Shown: one piece after another, positions 17,945 through 25,840 of the stretch
How positions within the stretch are numbered: position 1 is the first letter of the stretch
How the letters are laid out: each line of letters begins with the position of its first letter
Assembly: GCA_041911695.1 (NCBI GenBank)
Contig: JAYROM010000141.1
Location: 1-47,300, forward strand
Length of the DNA stretch: 47,300 nucleotides
From: Pseudaeromonas sp041911695
GTDB taxonomy: Bacteria; Pseudomonadota; Gammaproteobacteria; Enterobacterales; Aeromonadaceae
Direction: 5' to 3'
The notes under the pieces: generated by a model
What the model saw: the letters and a program-made list of their open reading frames with translations, nothing else
What the model was told of the DNA's origin: nothing
Database searches by the model: none
Translations under genes and position numbers: made by a program

Positions 17945-18417
17945 TGAGCGTCTCCTTACCAATTACCAAGGTCCAGATTGGCCGACATGGGTGTCAGACA
18001 AAGCGGCGAAAGTGGATGATGCGTCTGGACGTGCTGCTCGGCGCAGTCAAACCAATCAACTGACCAAAGCAGGGCACGAAGGGCGCAGTATATTCCGATT
18101 ATCTGCGAATGTATGCAGATGTATGCATTAGACGCGCCAATTTTGTCAGGAACATTTCAGTACGCAACGCCTGATGGCACACAGGTTGGCGGCCTTTGTA
18201 CCGCATTCTAGCGCGTTGCATGATAATCCACAGAACAAAAATCCCGCATCAGTGCATACGCACCAGTTTGGCACCCAAATAATGAACAGGGCACCAGCTT
18301 CTAGCATAGCGGTTGTGAGCGTGTTTGGCGGATTCCACACGCCACCGTGCTTGCCGGGCAAACTGCAACTAGGCTTCAATACAGGGCAGCTATTCTGGCC
18401 GCCGTGGAGAGCCCATC
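17945..18417. promoter_or_regulatory. Gene-poor divergent region between potF and the META lipoprotein
   Basis: No convincing gene is seen in these 473 bases. The stretch must hold the leftward potF promoter and the rightward promoter of the lipoprotein gene. A direct repeat ATGTATGCA occurs at 18109-18117 and 18119-18127, ten bases apart (one helical turn), and could be a regulator site. A minus-strand frame at 18146-18379 is cysteine-rich and has no Shine-Dalgarno, and is taken as chance. Confidence 0.45.
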
Positions 18418-18846
18418 ATGCGTCTTGCCACCCTGTTATTGCTGGTCTTGCTGGGCGGTTGTCAGCACCGACTGCAACCCTCGGTTGATGCGTTGTCGCA
18501 TCAACCTTGGCAGTTGGTCACCATCAACGGCCAACCAGTCAGCCCCGACTTGCAGGTCACCCTGACCATTGCGCCGTCACTGCAGGTGCACGGCTATTCC
18601 GGGTGTAATCGCCTCTTTGGCCAAGGGCAGTGGCGCCAGGGCCGGTTCACGCTGCCCTCGCTGGGCATGACCCGCATGGCCTGCCCGCCCCGACAATCGT
18701 GGATAGAAAGCGCGGTGATCGGTGCCCTGCGCGAGGGGGTGACACTGGAGTTGGCAGCCACATCACTGACATTACGCAGTTCACGGTATACCCTTCATTA
18801 TTTACCAATCACCGTGACGGCCCCGGTCGCACGTCGTCCGGTCTGA
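18418..18846 (+). CDS. META-domain (HslJ-like) lipoprotein
   Basis: This 142-residue lipoprotein has a lipobox (LLGGC, lipidated C15) and one META domain. Family features are WQLVTINGQPV (about 31-41), GYSGCNRLFGQ (about 59-69) and GMTRMACP (about 83-90). HslJ of E. coli has the same domain and is linked to novobiocin resistance and heat shock, but the role here is unknown. The ATG follows GGAGAGCCCATC. The HDOD gene starts 18 bases downstream and may be co-transcribed. Confidence 0.85.
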   Translation: MRLATLLLLVLLGGCQHRLQPSVDALSHQPWQLVTINGQPVSPDLQVTLTIAPSLQVHGYSGCNRLFGQGQWRQGRFTLPSLGMTRMACPPRQSWIESAVIGALREGVTLELAATSLTLRSSRYTLHYLPITVTAPVARRPV

Positions 18847-18864
18847 ACAGGGGGAGAAGGATTT

Positions 18865-19698
18865 ATGAGTGCCATGGACGCCTTATTCGGCAAAATCAAG
18901 CAGATGCCGGTCATTCCCAAGTTGTTGCACGAGCTGATGCAGGATTTTTCCGATGACAGCGCGCGGATTGAGGATATCGCCCGCAAGATAGCCATGGACC
19001 AGGTGATCAGCGCCAAAGTGCTGAAAATGGCCAACTCCGCCGCCTATCGTCGCGGCGCAGAGGTCACCTCGATCGAGCAAGCCGTGATTCGTCTTGGTTT
19101 CAACGCCATGCGTTCATTGGTGGTAGCCTCGGGGATCATGACCAGCTTTCGCACGCCCGGCAATTTTGACAAGACCAAGTTCTGGCTGGACACCTTCCAG
19201 GTCGCGACCATCGCCAAGGCATTGGCCGGTGAATGTCGGGCGATGGAGCCGGAAACCGCCTTTACCTGCGCCTTGCTGCATAACATTGGTGAACTGCTGA
19301 TTCAGTCCGCCCTGCCGGAAGAGGCCAGCCTGATCAATCTGGCGATCAACCAAGGCAGCAGCCGAATCGATGCCCAACGCGAGATGTTGGGGTATGATTT
19401 CAGCCAGGTTGGTGCGGAGTTGGCGCGACGTTGGAACCTTTCGGAAACCTTTGTGCGTGCCATTGCCCAACAACTGGATCCCTTGAGTTTTGAACCGGTG
19501 AGCAAGGAGGCGGTATTGGTCCGCCTGGCCATGTTCATTTCGTTTGCTTGGAATGCGGGCGTACCGCCGCAGGTGATTATCGCCCGCTTCCCGACACCCC
19601 TGGCCCAACAGCTGGGTATTGACCCGCAGGTCATGGCCGAACGACTCGAGGAACTGCACCAGCAAGGTAACGAGCTGGCTGCCATGTTGACCCATTAA
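18865..19698 (+). CDS. HDOD-domain signalling protein
   Basis: This 277-residue protein is a single HDOD domain (about 10-210), a degenerate HD-type fold found in bacterial signalling and stress regulators. Typical pieces are MPVIPKLLHELM, DQVISAKVLKMANSA, EQAVIRLGFNAMRSLV and CALLHNIGELL. There is no receiver, GGDEF or other output domain, so the partner is unknown. A good Shine-Dalgarno (GGGGGAGAAGG) precedes the ATG. It is followed after 17 bases by the glucosidase gene. Confidence 0.9.
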   Translation: MSAMDALFGKIKQMPVIPKLLHELMQDFSDDSARIEDIARKIAMDQVISAKVLKMANSAAYRRGAEVTSIEQAVIRLGFNAMRSLVVASGIMTSFRTPGNFDKTKFWLDTFQVATIAKALAGECRAMEPETAFTCALLHNIGELLIQSALPEEASLINLAINQGSSRIDAQREMLGYDFSQVGAELARRWNLSETFVRAIAQQLDPLSFEPVSKEAVLVRLAMFISFAWNAGVPPQVIIARFPTPLAQQLGIDPQVMAERLEELHQQGNELAAMLTH

Positions 19699-19715
19699 GA
19701 TCCTGATACACGCCC

Positions 19716-21554
19716 ATGCCGATGCCTTTTTTCTCACATCCCCAGGCTCTGCCCTGGTTCAGAACGCTGAACGGCCAGCTGGAGCTGACCCTGTTCGTGG
19801 ATCGCCATCTGCCGCTGACCCACGTCTATCTGCGCTATGAGCCAGATAACGAAGAGGTGCTGCTCGACATGCAGCCCTGTGGTTACCAGGGGGAGCTCGC
19901 CATCTGGCAAGGCCTGTTGCCGGTCCGGCCTTGTGATAGCCAATTACGCTACTGCTTCAAGGCGCTGACCGCTGATGGCCAGTGGTGGCTGCATGGTGGC
20001 GGGGTCAGTACCGCCATGCCACCGCGCACCACCCATTTTCGCTACAACCCACAGCACAAACCGCCGTTCTGGGTGCAGGATCAGGTGTTTTATCAGATCT
20101 TCCCCGACCGTTTCTGCAACGGTGACCCGTCACTGTCAGTGACCACCGGCGAATACCGCTATGGCCGACGCCAAGAGCTGGTGCGCAGTAAAACCTGGGG
20201 CGAGCCTGTGGCCAGCGATGCCCAGCATGGCGCGGCCAGCGAGTTTTATGGTGGCGATCTGGCCGGGATCGAGCAGAAACTGCATTACCTGAATTCACTC
20301 GGCATCTCGGCACTCTATCTCAACCCGATCTTCGCCTCGCCGAGCAATCATAAGTACGACACCGTCGACTTCTACACTGTGGATGCGCATCTGGGGAGTA
20401 ACCAGCAACTGGCCGATCTGGTCAGCCATCTACACCAACGCGGCATGCGGCTGGTGCTGGATGCCGTGGTTGACCACACCTCTGACCAACATCCGTGGTT
20501 CACCCGTGACCGGGCCTCCTGTCAGGCCAGCCAGAATCCCGCGGCCAGCCGCTTCTACACCTTTGATGCACAGGGCAACCATGTTGGCTGGAAAGGGTTC
20601 ACCCACTTGCCCAAGCTCGACTTCGCCTCGCCGGTGGTCCAGGACGTGGTCTACCGGCGTGATGATGCCATCTTGCGTCACTGGTTGCGCGCCCCCTACG
20701 CCATCGACGGTTGGCGTTTTGATGTCATCCATATGTTGGGTGAACACGGCACCGCCGAGGGCAATCGCTACCATGTGCAGCAGATCCGCCAGTGCGTCAA
20801 AGAAGAGAACCCGGACGCCTATGTGCTCGGTGAGCACTTCTTTGAAGCCAGCGACTGGCTGCAGGGAGATCTGGAAGATGGCGCCATGAACTACTACGGC
20901 TTCGCCCATCCGGTGCGCGCCTTCCTTGCCGGCCGCGATATGGCCAACCACCCGGTACGCATCTCGGCCGAAGAGTTTGCCCAATGGCTGGATGAAGCAC
21001 GCGCCAATCTGCCGTTTGCCAACCAGCTGGCGCAGCTTAACCTGCTCGACTCGCACGACACGGCGCGCTTTCTCTCGCTGCTGGGCGGTGATCGCGCGCT
21101 GATGCGTATGGCGGTCGCCCTGCTGTTCACCTATATCGGTGTACCCTGCATTTACTACGGCGACGAAGTAGGTATGGAAGGCGGCAATGATCCAGATTGC
21201 CGGCGCTGTTTCCCGTGGGACAGCACCGAATGGGATCACCTGCTGCACGACCACTACCGACGGATGATTCGCCTGCGCAAGACCCATCCAGCGTTGCGCC
21301 GTGGCGACTTCCACACCCTGTACGCCGGTGCACACAGCTATGTGTTTGCCCGCACACTGGAGAGCGATGTGGTCATTACCGCCCTCAATCGCCATCCAGA
21401 CAACCCGCGCACCATTACCCTGCCGATCTGGCAAACCGGCTCATTGGCCAGCCGTTTTACCGATCCGGAAACCCGCGAGAAATTTGAAGTGGTCCGTGGC
21501 GAAGTACAAATCACCCTGCCACCGAAAGGGGTGCGATTGCTGCTGGCGAGTTAG
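19716..21554 (+). CDS. malZ: GH13 alpha-glucosidase, MalZ-like
   Basis: This protein is predicted to release glucose from maltodextrins in the cytoplasm, as MalZ does; there is no signal peptide. The 612 residues comprise an N-terminal beta-sandwich domain (about 1-115) and the catalytic barrel. The GH13 residues are nucleophile D336 in WRFDVIH, acid/base E373 in VLGEHFF and D445 in LLDSHDTARF; DAVVDHTSDQHPWF is conserved region I. The N-terminal module matches MalZ and neopullulanase-type enzymes. It sits away from any maltose operon here, so substrate is inferred. A start two codons on (19722) is equally possible. Confidence 0.87.
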   Translation: MPMPFFSHPQALPWFRTLNGQLELTLFVDRHLPLTHVYLRYEPDNEEVLLDMQPCGYQGELAIWQGLLPVRPCDSQLRYCFKALTADGQWWLHGGGVSTAMPPRTTHFRYNPQHKPPFWVQDQVFYQIFPDRFCNGDPSLSVTTGEYRYGRRQELVRSKTWGEPVASDAQHGAASEFYGGDLAGIEQKLHYLNSLGISALYLNPIFASPSNHKYDTVDFYTVDAHLGSNQQLADLVSHLHQRGMRLVLDAVVDHTSDQHPWFTRDRASCQASQNPAASRFYTFDAQGNHVGWKGFTHLPKLDFASPVVQDVVYRRDDAILRHWLRAPYAIDGWRFDVIHMLGEHGTAEGNRYHVQQIRQCVKEENPDAYVLGEHFFEASDWLQGDLEDGAMNYYGFAHPVRAFLAGRDMANHPVRISAEEFAQWLDEARANLPFANQLAQLNLLDSHDTARFLSLLGGDRALMRMAVALLFTYIGVPCIYYGDEVGMEGGNDPDCRRCFPWDSTEWDHLLHDHYRRMIRLRKTHPALRRGDFHTLYAGAHSYVFARTLESDVVITALNRHPDNPRTITLPIWQTGSLASRFTDPETREKFEVVRGEVQITLPPKGVRLLLAS

Positions 21555-21575
21555 TGGTGTAGGACACCGCAAACG

Positions 21576-21601
21576 CAACGGCCTCCATCTGGAGGCCGTT
21601 G
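21576..21601 (+). terminator. Terminator between malZ-like gene and marC-family gene
   Basis: An 11-base perfect stem (CAACGGCCTCC/GGAGGCCGTTG) with a 4-base loop follows the glucosidase stop. It serves two convergent genes. The T content after the stem is low (TCGTCTCTG), so efficiency is uncertain. Confidence 0.65.
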
Positions 21602-21623
21602 TCGTCTCTGCCGTGAGGCTTGC

Positions 21624-22211
21624 TCAACGATGCAGGTAGTTACCCAGCCCGTCGAGCAACATCTGCACCGAAATCATCACCAGCAGCATCCCCATCAGGC
21701 GCTCCATGGCTTTCAGTACGCGCTCACCGAGAATACGGTTAATCCATTCGTAGAACATCAGGATCACGGAACTGCCGAGCCACGCCAGCAGCAGGGCGAT
21801 AGTCCAGTCCGTCATTTGATGCGGATACTGATGCGACAGCAGCACCAGTGCGGCCAGGGTGGAGGGGCCGGCAATCATCGGGATCGCCATCGGCACAATC
21901 AGCGGCTCTTCCCCCTCCGGCAGACCGGTTACCCCGCCCTCGCCCGGGAAAATCATACGGATCGCGATCAGGAACAGCACGATACCGCCGGCGATACTCA
22001 CCGACTCCTGGCGCAGATTGAGCAGATTGAGCAGCTCCTGGCCCGCGAACAGGAACAGCAGCAATACGACCAGTGAAATCAACAGCTCACGGATCATGAT
22101 CCGCCGCCGCCGTTCACGTGAGAACGGCCGCAGGATCGAGAGAAAGACTGGCAGGTTGCCGACAGGGTCCATAATCAGGAACAGCATGACGGCGGCGGTG
22201 ATCATATCCAT
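21624..22211 (-). CDS. yhgN: MarC-family inner-membrane protein YhgN
   Basis: This 195-residue protein has about six membrane segments and belongs to the MarC/UPF0056 family. It follows E. coli YhgN closely: LFLIMDPVGNLPVF at the start, VSIAGGIVLFLIAIRMIFP, PAGPSTLA-type loop (IPMIAGPSTLAAL) and ALLLAWLGS. The biochemical role of the family is not known; the old link of MarC to multidrug resistance was not upheld. It appears to be monocistronic. Confidence 0.9.
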   Translation of the reverse strand: MDMITAAVMLFLIMDPVGNLPVFLSILRPFSRERRRRIMIRELLISLVVLLLFLFAGQELLNLLNLRQESVSIAGGIVLFLIAIRMIFPGEGGVTGLPEGEEPLIVPMAIPMIAGPSTLAALVLLSHQYPHQMTDWTIALLLAWLGSSVILMFYEWINRILGERVLKAMERLMGMLLVMISVQMLLDGLGNYLHR

Positions 22212-22327
22212 AACGCAATACCGGGGAAATTCAGGAGGAAAAACCGGCAGGAGTATATCGGATGCGGCGATTAAAAGCGAAACCGCCGCACCACAGGCAC
22301 AATCATCTCTAACGGGTGGCCTGGCAC

Positions 22328-22588
22328 TCAGTGCGCATGATCATGGTCATGGTTGCAAATACGGCTGGCTTCGGTGTTAAAACCCGCCTCCTTGGCGACA
22401 AACTTGCCACGCCCTTCCAGGAAGGTGATCAGCGCATCGGCATCCATATCGCTGGCACTGCAGGTATGGAAACGGGCATCGCGACCAAAACGCGCATCGA
22501 TCGCCGCACGCAGGCTATCGCGAGTAAAACCGCCGGCCTGTTCCAGCATCATTTCCATGACCGCATGGCCGTGTACCGATTCACTCAT
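22328..22588 (-). CDS. yecH: YecH-family putative metal-binding protein
   Basis: This 86-residue protein matches E. coli YecH (DUF2492) along most of its length: SVHGHAVMEMM, ARFGRDARFHTCSA and GKFVAKEAGF. A histidine pair (H6, H8), C43 and a tail CNHDHDHAH suggest metal binding. The tail is more histidine-rich than in E. coli. The start at 22588 is used because GGAG precedes it and it fits the family; a longer frame upstream to 22819 is not supported. Function unknown. Confidence 0.88.
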   Translation of the reverse strand: MSESVHGHAVMEMMLEQAGGFTRDSLRAAIDARFGRDARFHTCSASDMDADALITFLEGRGKFVAKEAGFNTEASRICNHDHDHAH

Positions 22589-22813
22589 CTCACTCTCCTC
22601 GTCTTCTGACTGGCGAAAAAACAGGTTAAAACTGACACCATTTATACCACTTTGCTTCCCCCTCACCCTGCGCAGGATCAAAGCAATATGCCGCGCCAGA
22701 CGTCGTCGGGCGCGGGGTGGCTCACATCTCGGTGATTCTACCAAGGGGACCGATTGCGTCTTGGGCATAAAACTGGCATGACGTGGGAGAGGCCAATGTG
22801 CGGAGGACGTACC

Positions 22814-22978
22814 ATGCATGATGAAACCGGATTTGAAGCCAGCCTGATCGACTGGCTGATGTGCAAGCAGGGGCTGAGCCTGGATGAGGCCTGTGACAAG
22901 CTGGCGCTGCAGGAGTCAGCCCGCGCCGCATTGCGCGAAGAGACCCGCCAGATGGAGATCGAGCCGGCCGACAAGTAG
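22814..22978 (+). CDS. Small acidic hypothetical protein
   Basis: A 54-residue frame starts MHDETGFEASLIDWLMCKQG and ends EIEPADK. A strong Shine-Dalgarno GGAGG lies seven bases before the ATG, which makes translation likely. It is rich in acidic and alanine residues, predicted helical, without signal peptide or membrane segment. I do not recognise a family. It is divergent from the yecH-like gene and followed by a 10-base hairpin (23004-23034). Confidence 0.6.
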   Translation: MHDETGFEASLIDWLMCKQGLSLDEACDKLALQESARAALREETRQMEIEPADK

Positions 22979-23003
22979 TCGGCAAGCTCAGCACTGTCTT
23001 TTG

Positions 23004-23034
23004 ACCGGTCGCGTAGGCGTTAGCCGCGACCGGT
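23004..23034 (+). terminator. Hairpin after the small acidic gene
   Basis: A 10-base perfect stem (ACCGGTCGCG/CGCGACCGGT) with an 11-base loop lies 26 bases after the stop. No T run follows, so it is at most a weak terminator or an mRNA 3' end structure. Confidence 0.4.
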
Positions 23035-23159
23035 GTACTGCCGACCGGAGCCCGGTTCGCAGACAGCACAGACCGCCGACAGCTTATACGGTATACGGAT
23101 CGGCCACATCGTTGATTGACCAGCCATGTATGCCGCGAGCATACCGACAGGAAAGCCCA

Positions 23160-23433
23160 AAAAGAAAAGAGGGGCGACTCCTGTCGCCCCTCATGGTCTT
23201 GCTGTCCGATCCGTGAACAGTATTGCTCCCTGCAATCCCTGATTTGGCTCGTCCTTTAGTCGTTCCACTTCCCGATCCGTCGGGGTGTCCTTCAGCCATC
23301 CTGGCAAGACAGGTGAATCCTTACCCGTCGTGCTATCTCCCTCCTGGGAGGTGTCCATGCTCGCATCCTGCGAGAGTTCCTTTCGCCCTACCCTGGCAGC
23401 TAACCATCCTGGTTAACTTCAGCGCGTCCTGCA
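23160..23433 (-). ncRNA. CsrB/CsrC-family CsrA-sequestering RNA
   Basis: On the minus strand this gene-free stretch carries about 18 GGA motifs in some 270 bases. At least six sit at the apex of small hairpins: TAACCAGGATGGTTA (23401-23415), CTCGCAGGATGCGAG (23360-23374), CTCCCAGGAGGGAG (23337-23350), GCCAGGATGGC (23295-23305), CCCGACGGATCGGG (23271-23284) and TTGCAGGGAGCAA (23223-23235). That is the architecture of CsrB, CsrC and RsmY/Z RNAs, which titrate the translational regulator CsrA. A strong intrinsic terminator ends it near 23160 and a plausible promoter lies at 23440-23467. Whether it is CsrB-like or CsrC-like cannot be decided; the size, about 274 bases, is nearer CsrC of E. coli. 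Confidence 0.85.
23170..23191 (-). terminator. Terminator of the CsrB/C-like RNA
   Basis: A 9-base perfect stem (AGGGGCGAC/GTCGCCCCT) with an AGGA loop is followed on the minus strand by CTTTTCTTTTT. The loop itself presents one more GGA. Confidence 0.9.
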
Positions 23434-23439
23434 TGAGTA

Positions 23440-23467
23440 ATACTAGGGATCTGGTAAAAATCGGCAA
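23440..23467 (-). promoter_or_regulatory. Predicted promoter of the CsrB/C-like RNA
   Basis: The minus strand has TTGCCG (23462-23467), a 16-base spacer and TAGTAT (23440-23445). Transcription would start near 23432-23434, just before the first GGA hairpin. The fit to consensus is moderate. Confidence 0.5.
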
Positions 23468-23503
23468 TCCATCGATTTTTGTCCTACACACCACGCCGAT
23501 GGG

Positions 23504-23509
23504 CTTACA
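23504..23509 (-). promoter_or_regulatory. UvrY/GacA-type half-site upstream of the RNA
   Basis: TGTAAG on the minus strand matches one half of the GacA/UvrY upstream element TGTAAG-N6-CTTACA. It is about 75 bases before the expected start, a usual distance. The second half is not recognisable at the standard spacing, so this is tentative. Confidence 0.35.
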
Positions 23510-23671
23510 AAGATCATCTCATTGTTTTTAAACATATTTAATATTTTGTGGCACCGATCACCGACAGGAGAAAACCGTTTTTCCTTACATGAGGTATGGC
23601 AAATGTCTCACACGGGATCTGCAGATCTCCTACAGTGGATCCGGCCCGCGCCGGTGGCGACACCCATGAAC

Positions 23672-23703
23672 GCCAACGCCCCGCATGATGGCGGGGCGTT
23701 GGC
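23672..23703 (-). terminator. Hairpin after fabR
   Basis: A 13-base perfect stem (GCCAACGCCCCGC/GCGGGGCGTTGGC) with a 6-base loop lies 28 bases after the fabR stop. There is no T run after it on the minus strand, so it may act through stability rather than as a textbook terminator. Confidence 0.55.
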
Positions 23704-23731
23704 CTGTCGACACTGTCATTCGCCATCACCA

Positions 23732-24355
23732 CTAACCGGCGGAAGTATCCCGGCCACGCGAATAGAACTCGGCCCCACGCACAATCATTCGCAACTGGAA
23801 CACGATTCGCTCGGCCAGCGCCGCACGCGCTTCCGCCTCCTGATCGAGGGCCTCGGCACCGGCATTGAATACCAGGATCACCATCGCCTCAGCCTGGGCT
23901 TGCGCATCCTGCAACGAAAAGCCCGACTTCTTCTGCAGTTCGTCAGCCAGTTCGGCAATGAAGTGCTGGATTTCGCGCTGTACCGCCTGCCGAAACGCCA
24001 GCGAGGTGCCGGAGCGCTCGCGCAGCAACAGGCGAAACACGTTCGGATTGTGCTCGATAAACTCCATAAAGGTCTGTACCGAGGTGCGAATCACGCTGCC
24101 ACCACGGCTGGCAATCCGCAGACGGGCTTGGCGCATCAACTGGCGCAGGGTCAAACCACCCTCGTCGACCATGGTCAGTCCGAGCTCATCCATGTCGCGG
24201 AAATGGCGATAGAACGAGGTTGGCGCAATGCCAGCCTCACGGGCGACCTCACGCAGACTCAGGTTGGAAAAGCTGCGTTCGGCGGTCAACTGGTTGAAGG
24301 CTGCCTCAATCAACGCCCGTCGCGTCCGCTCTTTCTGCTGTGCCCGGATACCCAC
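23732..24355 (-). CDS. fabR: Fatty-acid-synthesis repressor FabR
   Basis: FabR is a TetR-family repressor of fabA and fabB that tunes the unsaturated to saturated fatty-acid ratio. The helix-turn-helix region (REVAREAGIAPTSFYRHF) and FMEFIEHNPNVFRLLLRERSGTS match E. coli FabR nearly residue for residue. The GTG at 24355 is preferred because GGAG lies six bases before it and the protein then opens GIRAQQKERTRR, like E. coli; an ATG at 24373 would add six residues. The protein is 207 residues long. Confidence 0.92.
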   Translation of the reverse strand: MGIRAQQKERTRRALIEAAFNQLTAERSFSNLSLREVAREAGIAPTSFYRHFRDMDELGLTMVDEGGLTLRQLMRQARLRIASRGGSVIRTSVQTFMEFIEHNPNVFRLLLRERSGTSLAFRQAVQREIQHFIAELADELQKKSGFSLQDAQAQAEAMVILVFNAGAEALDQEAEARAALAERIVFQLRMIVRGAEFYSRGRDTSAG

Positions 24356-24430
24356 TCTGCGCTCCCGCCTCATGATAAAGGCACCATGATAGCCCAAGAG
24401 CACGCTTGCTGTGCAGTCACTGGCGCACGA

Positions 24431-25762
24431 CTACAGAAGATGATGAATGGGCAACCGCCCCATCAGTCGCCACCACCACTGCGTCCACCTGGCGCGCCAA
24501 GCTGCTAAGGCCCCCTCTGCAGCACTGCCGACCGCCGCCGTGGCACCACTCTGTGCCGGCGCTTGCCAGTGCGCCAACCAGTCACGCAGATCGGCCAACA
24601 ACCCCTCACCCTCGACCAATACCGCCAGTTCGGTGTTCAGATACAGCGAGCGCGGATCCAGGTTGAGACTACCCATCAACACCTGACGGCCATCGAGCAG
24701 GGCCAGCTTGGCATGCAGGCAGCGCGCACCATGGGGCCGGAGCTCATGCAAGATTGCCCCCAGTGCCTGCAACCGTGGACGGCGTTGCTGCCAGCCAGCA
24801 TCAGCCAGCGGCATATCCGTCGTTGCCAGGGTATTGGTCAGCAGCCGCAACTGCACACCACGACGTGCCAGTCGATACCAAGCACGATACAGATGCCGGG
24901 TGGGCACCAGATAGGGCGTCACCATCTCCAGCGAATGCTGCACCTGCGGCAACGCCTGCAACAGGCTACCCGCGGCCGCCCCCGGACGCGGAGGGCCACC
25001 AGCGGCTTTGGCCGGTGCATCCATCACCACCTGAGCCTGTACAGCATGCCAACGCAAGGTCCGCCAGCAGCCGCTATGCACTGCCGCCGGCAGGGCAAAA
25101 CAATCCGCGATGTCGGGCTCGGTCAGACTGAGCAGAAAGGCATTCTGCACCGCGGCCAACCGCGCAGGCAGCGCCCACCAGTGCAGATGGCGTAACGGTT
25201 GGCTCCAACGGCTATGCCAATAGCGCATAAACCCCTGTGCCAGAGGACGACAGACATCCCCGCGCAGTAACAGTTCCAGGTCGACAAACTCGCTCGGAGC
25301 CGGTAGCCCGAAATAGCCATCACCAACATTGCGCCCGCCGACCACCGCCCACTGCTCATCCACCACCAGCAGTTTGTTGTGCATCCGATGATTCAACCGG
25401 CGAAAGCGACATAACAGCTCCAGCGGCCAGCTCCAGCCCCGCAACCGCCGCAGCCAGAACGGATTGAACAGACGGACCCGAACTCCGGGCTCATGCACCA
25501 ACCCCTCCAGATAACGGTTGCGACCGGCATAGAAGTCATCCACCAGCAGCCACACCTCCACCCCTCGCCGGGCCGCTGCCAGCAGCGCACCGAGCAGCAG
25601 GTTGCCACTGCGATCGCTTTCCCAGCTATAGGTCTGCAACAGGATGCGCTGCCGGGCACCGGCAATCAGAGCCAGACGCAGTGCCAGCGCCTGTTGCCCG
25701 TCAGTCAGCAACGCCGCTTCGGCGGGAAACCGCCCTGTCGGCCAGGATGCCCGTGTGTTCAT
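24431..25762 (-). CDS. ClsC-like phospholipase D family cardiolipin synthase
   Basis: The 443-residue protein has two phospholipase D HKD motifs: HNKLLVVD (H128, K130, D135) with GGRN after it, and HAKLALLD (about 350-357) with GSLNLDPRS after it. The flanking text (RLNHRMHNK, TPYLVPTR, YLNTELAVLVE) resembles E. coli ClsC (YmdC), which makes cardiolipin from phosphatidylglycerol and phosphatidylethanolamine. ClsC needs YmdB in E. coli; no such gene is nearby. The start at 25762 follows GGGAGGT; a longer frame would run through a heptanucleotide repeat and is not preferred. Confidence 0.85.
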   Translation of the reverse strand: MNTRASWPTGRFPAEAALLTDGQQALALRLALIAGARQRILLQTYSWESDRSGNLLLGALLAAARRGVEVWLLVDDFYAGRNRYLEGLVHEPGVRVRLFNPFWLRRLRGWSWPLELLCRFRRLNHRMHNKLLVVDEQWAVVGGRNVGDGYFGLPAPSEFVDLELLLRGDVCRPLAQGFMRYWHSRWSQPLRHLHWWALPARLAAVQNAFLLSLTEPDIADCFALPAAVHSGCWRTLRWHAVQAQVVMDAPAKAAGGPPRPGAAAGSLLQALPQVQHSLEMVTPYLVPTRHLYRAWYRLARRGVQLRLLTNTLATTDMPLADAGWQQRRPRLQALGAILHELRPHGARCLHAKLALLDGRQVLMGSLNLDPRSLYLNTELAVLVEGEGLLADLRDWLAHWQAPAQSGATAAVGSAAEGALAAWRARWTQWWWRLMGRLPIHHLL

Positions 25763-25786
25763 ACCCACCTCCCGTGCTGCCCGCCT

Positions 25787-25840
25787 CTCGTTTCTCGTTT
25801 CTCGCCTCTCGCTTCTCGCTTCTCGCTTCTCGCTTCTCGC
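25787..25840. repeat. Heptanucleotide tandem repeat upstream of the ClsC-like gene
   Basis: Plus-strand units are CTCGTTT twice, CTCGCCT once, CTCGCTT four times and a final CTCGC, so 7.7 copies of a 7-base unit over 54 bases. The array lies 25-78 bases upstream of the chosen start at 25762, in the likely 5' leader. A unit of seven is not a multiple of three, so copy-number change would shift any frame reading through it. Confidence 0.9.

Noticed and set aside
18146..18379. 77-codon minus-strand frame in the potF upstream region
   Set aside because: It has no Shine-Dalgarno and an unusual Cys/Trp-rich composition, and it overlaps probable promoters.
20430..21434. 334-codon minus-strand frame opposite the MalZ-like gene
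   Set aside because: It lacks family similarity and a ribosome site. It lies fully inside a confident GH13 gene.
22589..22819. 77-codon N-terminal extension of the YecH-like frame
   Set aside because: The extension is Arg/Pro-rich and unlike the family, while an internal ATG with a good Shine-Dalgarno gives a protein of the expected length.
25787..25840. Tandem repeat considered as a CRISPR array
   Set aside because: The units are 7 bases with no spacers, so it is a simple-sequence repeat. No cas gene is present in the window.
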